Assembly: GCA_031282485.1 (NCBI GenBank)
Contig: JAITDQ010000304.1
Location: forward strand, 1-15,334
Reading direction: 5' to 3'
DNA from: Tannerella sp.
GTDB taxonomy: Bacteria > Bacteroidota > Bacteroidia > Bacteroidales > Tannerellaceae
Length of the DNA: 15,334 bases
The notes beneath the pieces are model-generated. The model worked only from the letters and a program-made list of their open reading frames with translations, searched no databases and was not told the origin of the DNA. Made by a program: the position numbers and the translations under genes. This document shows positions 13,973 through 15,334 of this stretch, one piece after another. Each line of letters begins with the position of its first letter. Within the stretch, counting starts at the first letter, position 1.

Positions 13973-15334
13973 TTATTGAGGAACTTCATGAACACATCTT
14001 ACGCGGAGAGGCGTTGATTTAGACTGGTGAGGTGCATTTCCCGAAGAACCCGGAGATACCCTGCTTCCACTTCCAAATATTGTCCAGGCGTGTGTTCCGC
14101 TCGACTGACCAGCATATATCGTTTCTTTAGCATCTGTTGCACTCCAGTAGTAATCATCTGCAAGTAATGTGAAAGTAGAGAGTTCCTTTTTCATTTCACT
14201 TTGTAATATCCATATAGCTTGCAGTTCGCGCTGTGTCGGAAGTCTCCATGTGCCGGCATCAGCGCCAGTTTCGGAATATCCATCACATGCATTTATATCC
14301 CATTCGACTCCTGATGCAAGATCAGTAAGCGCTACGCGAAGCTTTTGGTATAAAGTTTCATTCTTTTTTAAAAGTTCGTGTTCACTGTCTTTATTATTTT
14401 TAGAGTCTAAACTATAACTTCCTTTTGGCATTCCTTCCTCAAAATCTATAACAACAGAATCGCCTGCTGTTATTATCATGCTGTTGGGGGTAGGAGAACC
14501 GTCAGAACCGTCGCGTACGCAACGAGCCCAAAGTTTAGACCCTTTTTTATAGTGACCTAAATTACCATAGGTAAAGTTCATGTATTGAGCATAATTAGGA
14601 TAACCTTCATTACTTGTAGAACTCCAGAAATAATCGGCCACATGGCCATTGTATGCGAAGTTTGATGTCTTTATGCCTACATAAGAAGTGTAAGATAGCC
14701 ACATGCCCATTAACTGAGCTTGCGACGGCAAATACCACATTAACTCATCGGTAATAGTAGCTTCGCTTGTAATCCTGTTTTTATATGCACAGTAATTGAT
14801 TGCCTCGTATAATTCATTCTGATAGTTGAAATAGTTGGAACTATTGCTGTAGTTTGCCCACGTAAATATGGAGGTGCTGGTTGCGGTTGTGCGTCCGTTA
14901 TAGATTGCATTTACAAATGGGACGGGGCTCCCCACTCCGATATATCGGGGCATCGTTTTAAACTCGTAGAGTTGTTCCGTGTATAACATAGTGCTGAATA
15001 TGCTGTCATCCGTAATTTTATTATAATGACCGAATCTTCCTACCGGTATGGCTGGTAATTGTGATATCCTGAGTTTCTTTTCGATGCCGGCACTGTTTTT
15101 CACCGTGATGATTCCTGTTCGGATAGAACCGGTCAGGTTTTCGTCCAAATGCAGGTACAATTTTTCAGGGGTAGAAGCAGGAGGATATGATTCCATCATC
15201 TCATTCTCCTTGTATATTCTATTCTGTGATATTTGCAGCCATTTTGTGTTGGGGTTGGGAATAGGGTCTTTATAAATGGTTACTTCCGTATATGTTGAGT
15301 CCATTCCCAAAATACTGTCTCCAACAATAAAGTG
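13973..15334 (-). CDS. Surface-type protein with BACON-like region and two DUF1566/FISUMP-like domains (5' end outside window)
   Basis: The frame stays open to the right edge (visible N-terminus HFIVGDSILGMDSTYTEV), so the true start and any signal peptide are outside; 453 residues are visible. The first 90 or so residues (KWLQIS, then LTGSIRTGIITVKNSAGIEKKLRISQ) resemble a BACON domain, a beta-sandwich common in exported Bacteroidetes proteins. Two copies of a C-type-lectin-like DUF1566/FISUMP-type domain follow. The first has WYLPSQAQL, YFWSST and WARCVRDGS; the second has EWDINACDGY, TWRLPTQREL, YYWSATD and PLRVRCV at the C-terminus. About 60 linker residues separate them. Binding or adhesion at the cell surface is inferred from these domains; no catalytic motif is seen. 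It ends next to a bidirectional terminator. Confidence 0.75.
   Translation of the reverse strand, partial: HFIVGDSILGMDSTYTEVTIYKDPIPNPNTKWLQISQNRIYKENEMMESYPPASTPEKLYLHLDENLTGSIRTGIITVKNSAGIEKKLRISQLPAIPVGRFGHYNKITDDSIFSTMLYTEQLYEFKTMPRYIGVGSPVPFVNAIYNGRTTATSTSIFTWANYSNSSNYFNYQNELYEAINYCAYKNRITSEATITDELMWYLPSQAQLMGMWLSYTSYVGIKTSNFAYNGHVADYFWSSTSNEGYPNYAQYMNFTYGNLGHYKKGSKLWARCVRDGSDGSPTPNSMIITAGDSVVIDFEEGMPKGSYSLDSKNNKDSEHELLKKNETLYQKLRVALTDLASGVEWDINACDGYSETGADAGTWRLPTQRELQAIWILQSEMKKELSTFTLLADDYYWSATDAKETIYAGQSSGTHAWTIFGSGSRVSPGSSGNAPHQSKSTPLRVRCVHEVPQ

Noticed and set aside
13973..14700. Variable region of a diversity-generating retroelement
   Set aside because: No template repeat or reverse transcriptase is in the window, and the codons in the domain ends (mostly AAT for Asn) do not show the expected AAC/AAY target pattern. 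It is kept only as a check for the flanking sequence.

Overview
The window looks like chromosomal DNA from a member of the Bacteroidales (phylum Bacteroidota). Three things point there. The gene order DUF4271-hemD-rnpA-yidD-tatD-tyrS and gldD-gldE-ssb facing HU-rng is typical of that phylum. Several promoters fit the Bacteroidetes pattern (TTTG, about 19-20 bp, TAnnTTTG). Ribosome binding sites are weak or absent. Most of the window is core housekeeping sequence; the two edges look accessory.

Layout. (1) 1-533, plus strand: the 3' part of a gene resembling DUF6088/AbiEi-type antitoxins, apparently broken by a one-base frameshift near 130, running tail-to-tail into tyrS. (2) 520-4897, minus strand: a tight cluster read as DUF4271 membrane protein, hemD, rnpA, yidD and tatD, with three consecutive gene overlaps, then tyrS from its own promoter. 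(3) 4962-9027, minus strand: an apparent operon ssb-gldE-gldD-4'-phosphopantetheinyl transferase-aldo/keto reductase with iron-sulfur motifs, from a good promoter at 9061-9091. (4) 9028-9319: a divergent control region with the ssb promoter on one side and, on the other, the HU promoter preceded by two abutting A/T palindromes. mutY, which often sits between ssb and HU in this phylum, is absent. (5) 9320-11400, plus strand: HU-family protein, a 29-residue basic protein of the mS38 (AURKAIP1/COX24) type, a terminator-like hairpin, then ribonuclease E/G. (6) 11420-12307: a secreted alpha/beta-hydrolase. (7) 12352-13798: metK behind a promoter and a clear SAM-II riboswitch, closed by an intrinsic terminator and a second, bidirectional terminator. 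(8) 13973-15334, minus strand: a surface-type protein with a BACON-like region and two DUF1566/FISUMP-like domains, running off the right edge.

How it fits together. The minus-strand clusters cover tRNA charging, RNase P, membrane insertion, tetrapyrrole synthesis, DNA replication/repair, and the GldD/GldE proteins known from gliding and type IX secretion. The plus-strand block covers nucleoid structure, ribosome and RNA processing, and SAM synthesis with product feedback through the riboswitch. I see no complete new system. The most rewarding points are the SAM-II/metK leader with its unusually distant start codon, the twin palindromes at the HU promoter, the missing mutY, and the broken orphan antitoxin-like gene. 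No tRNA, rRNA, CRISPR array or insertion sequence was recognised.
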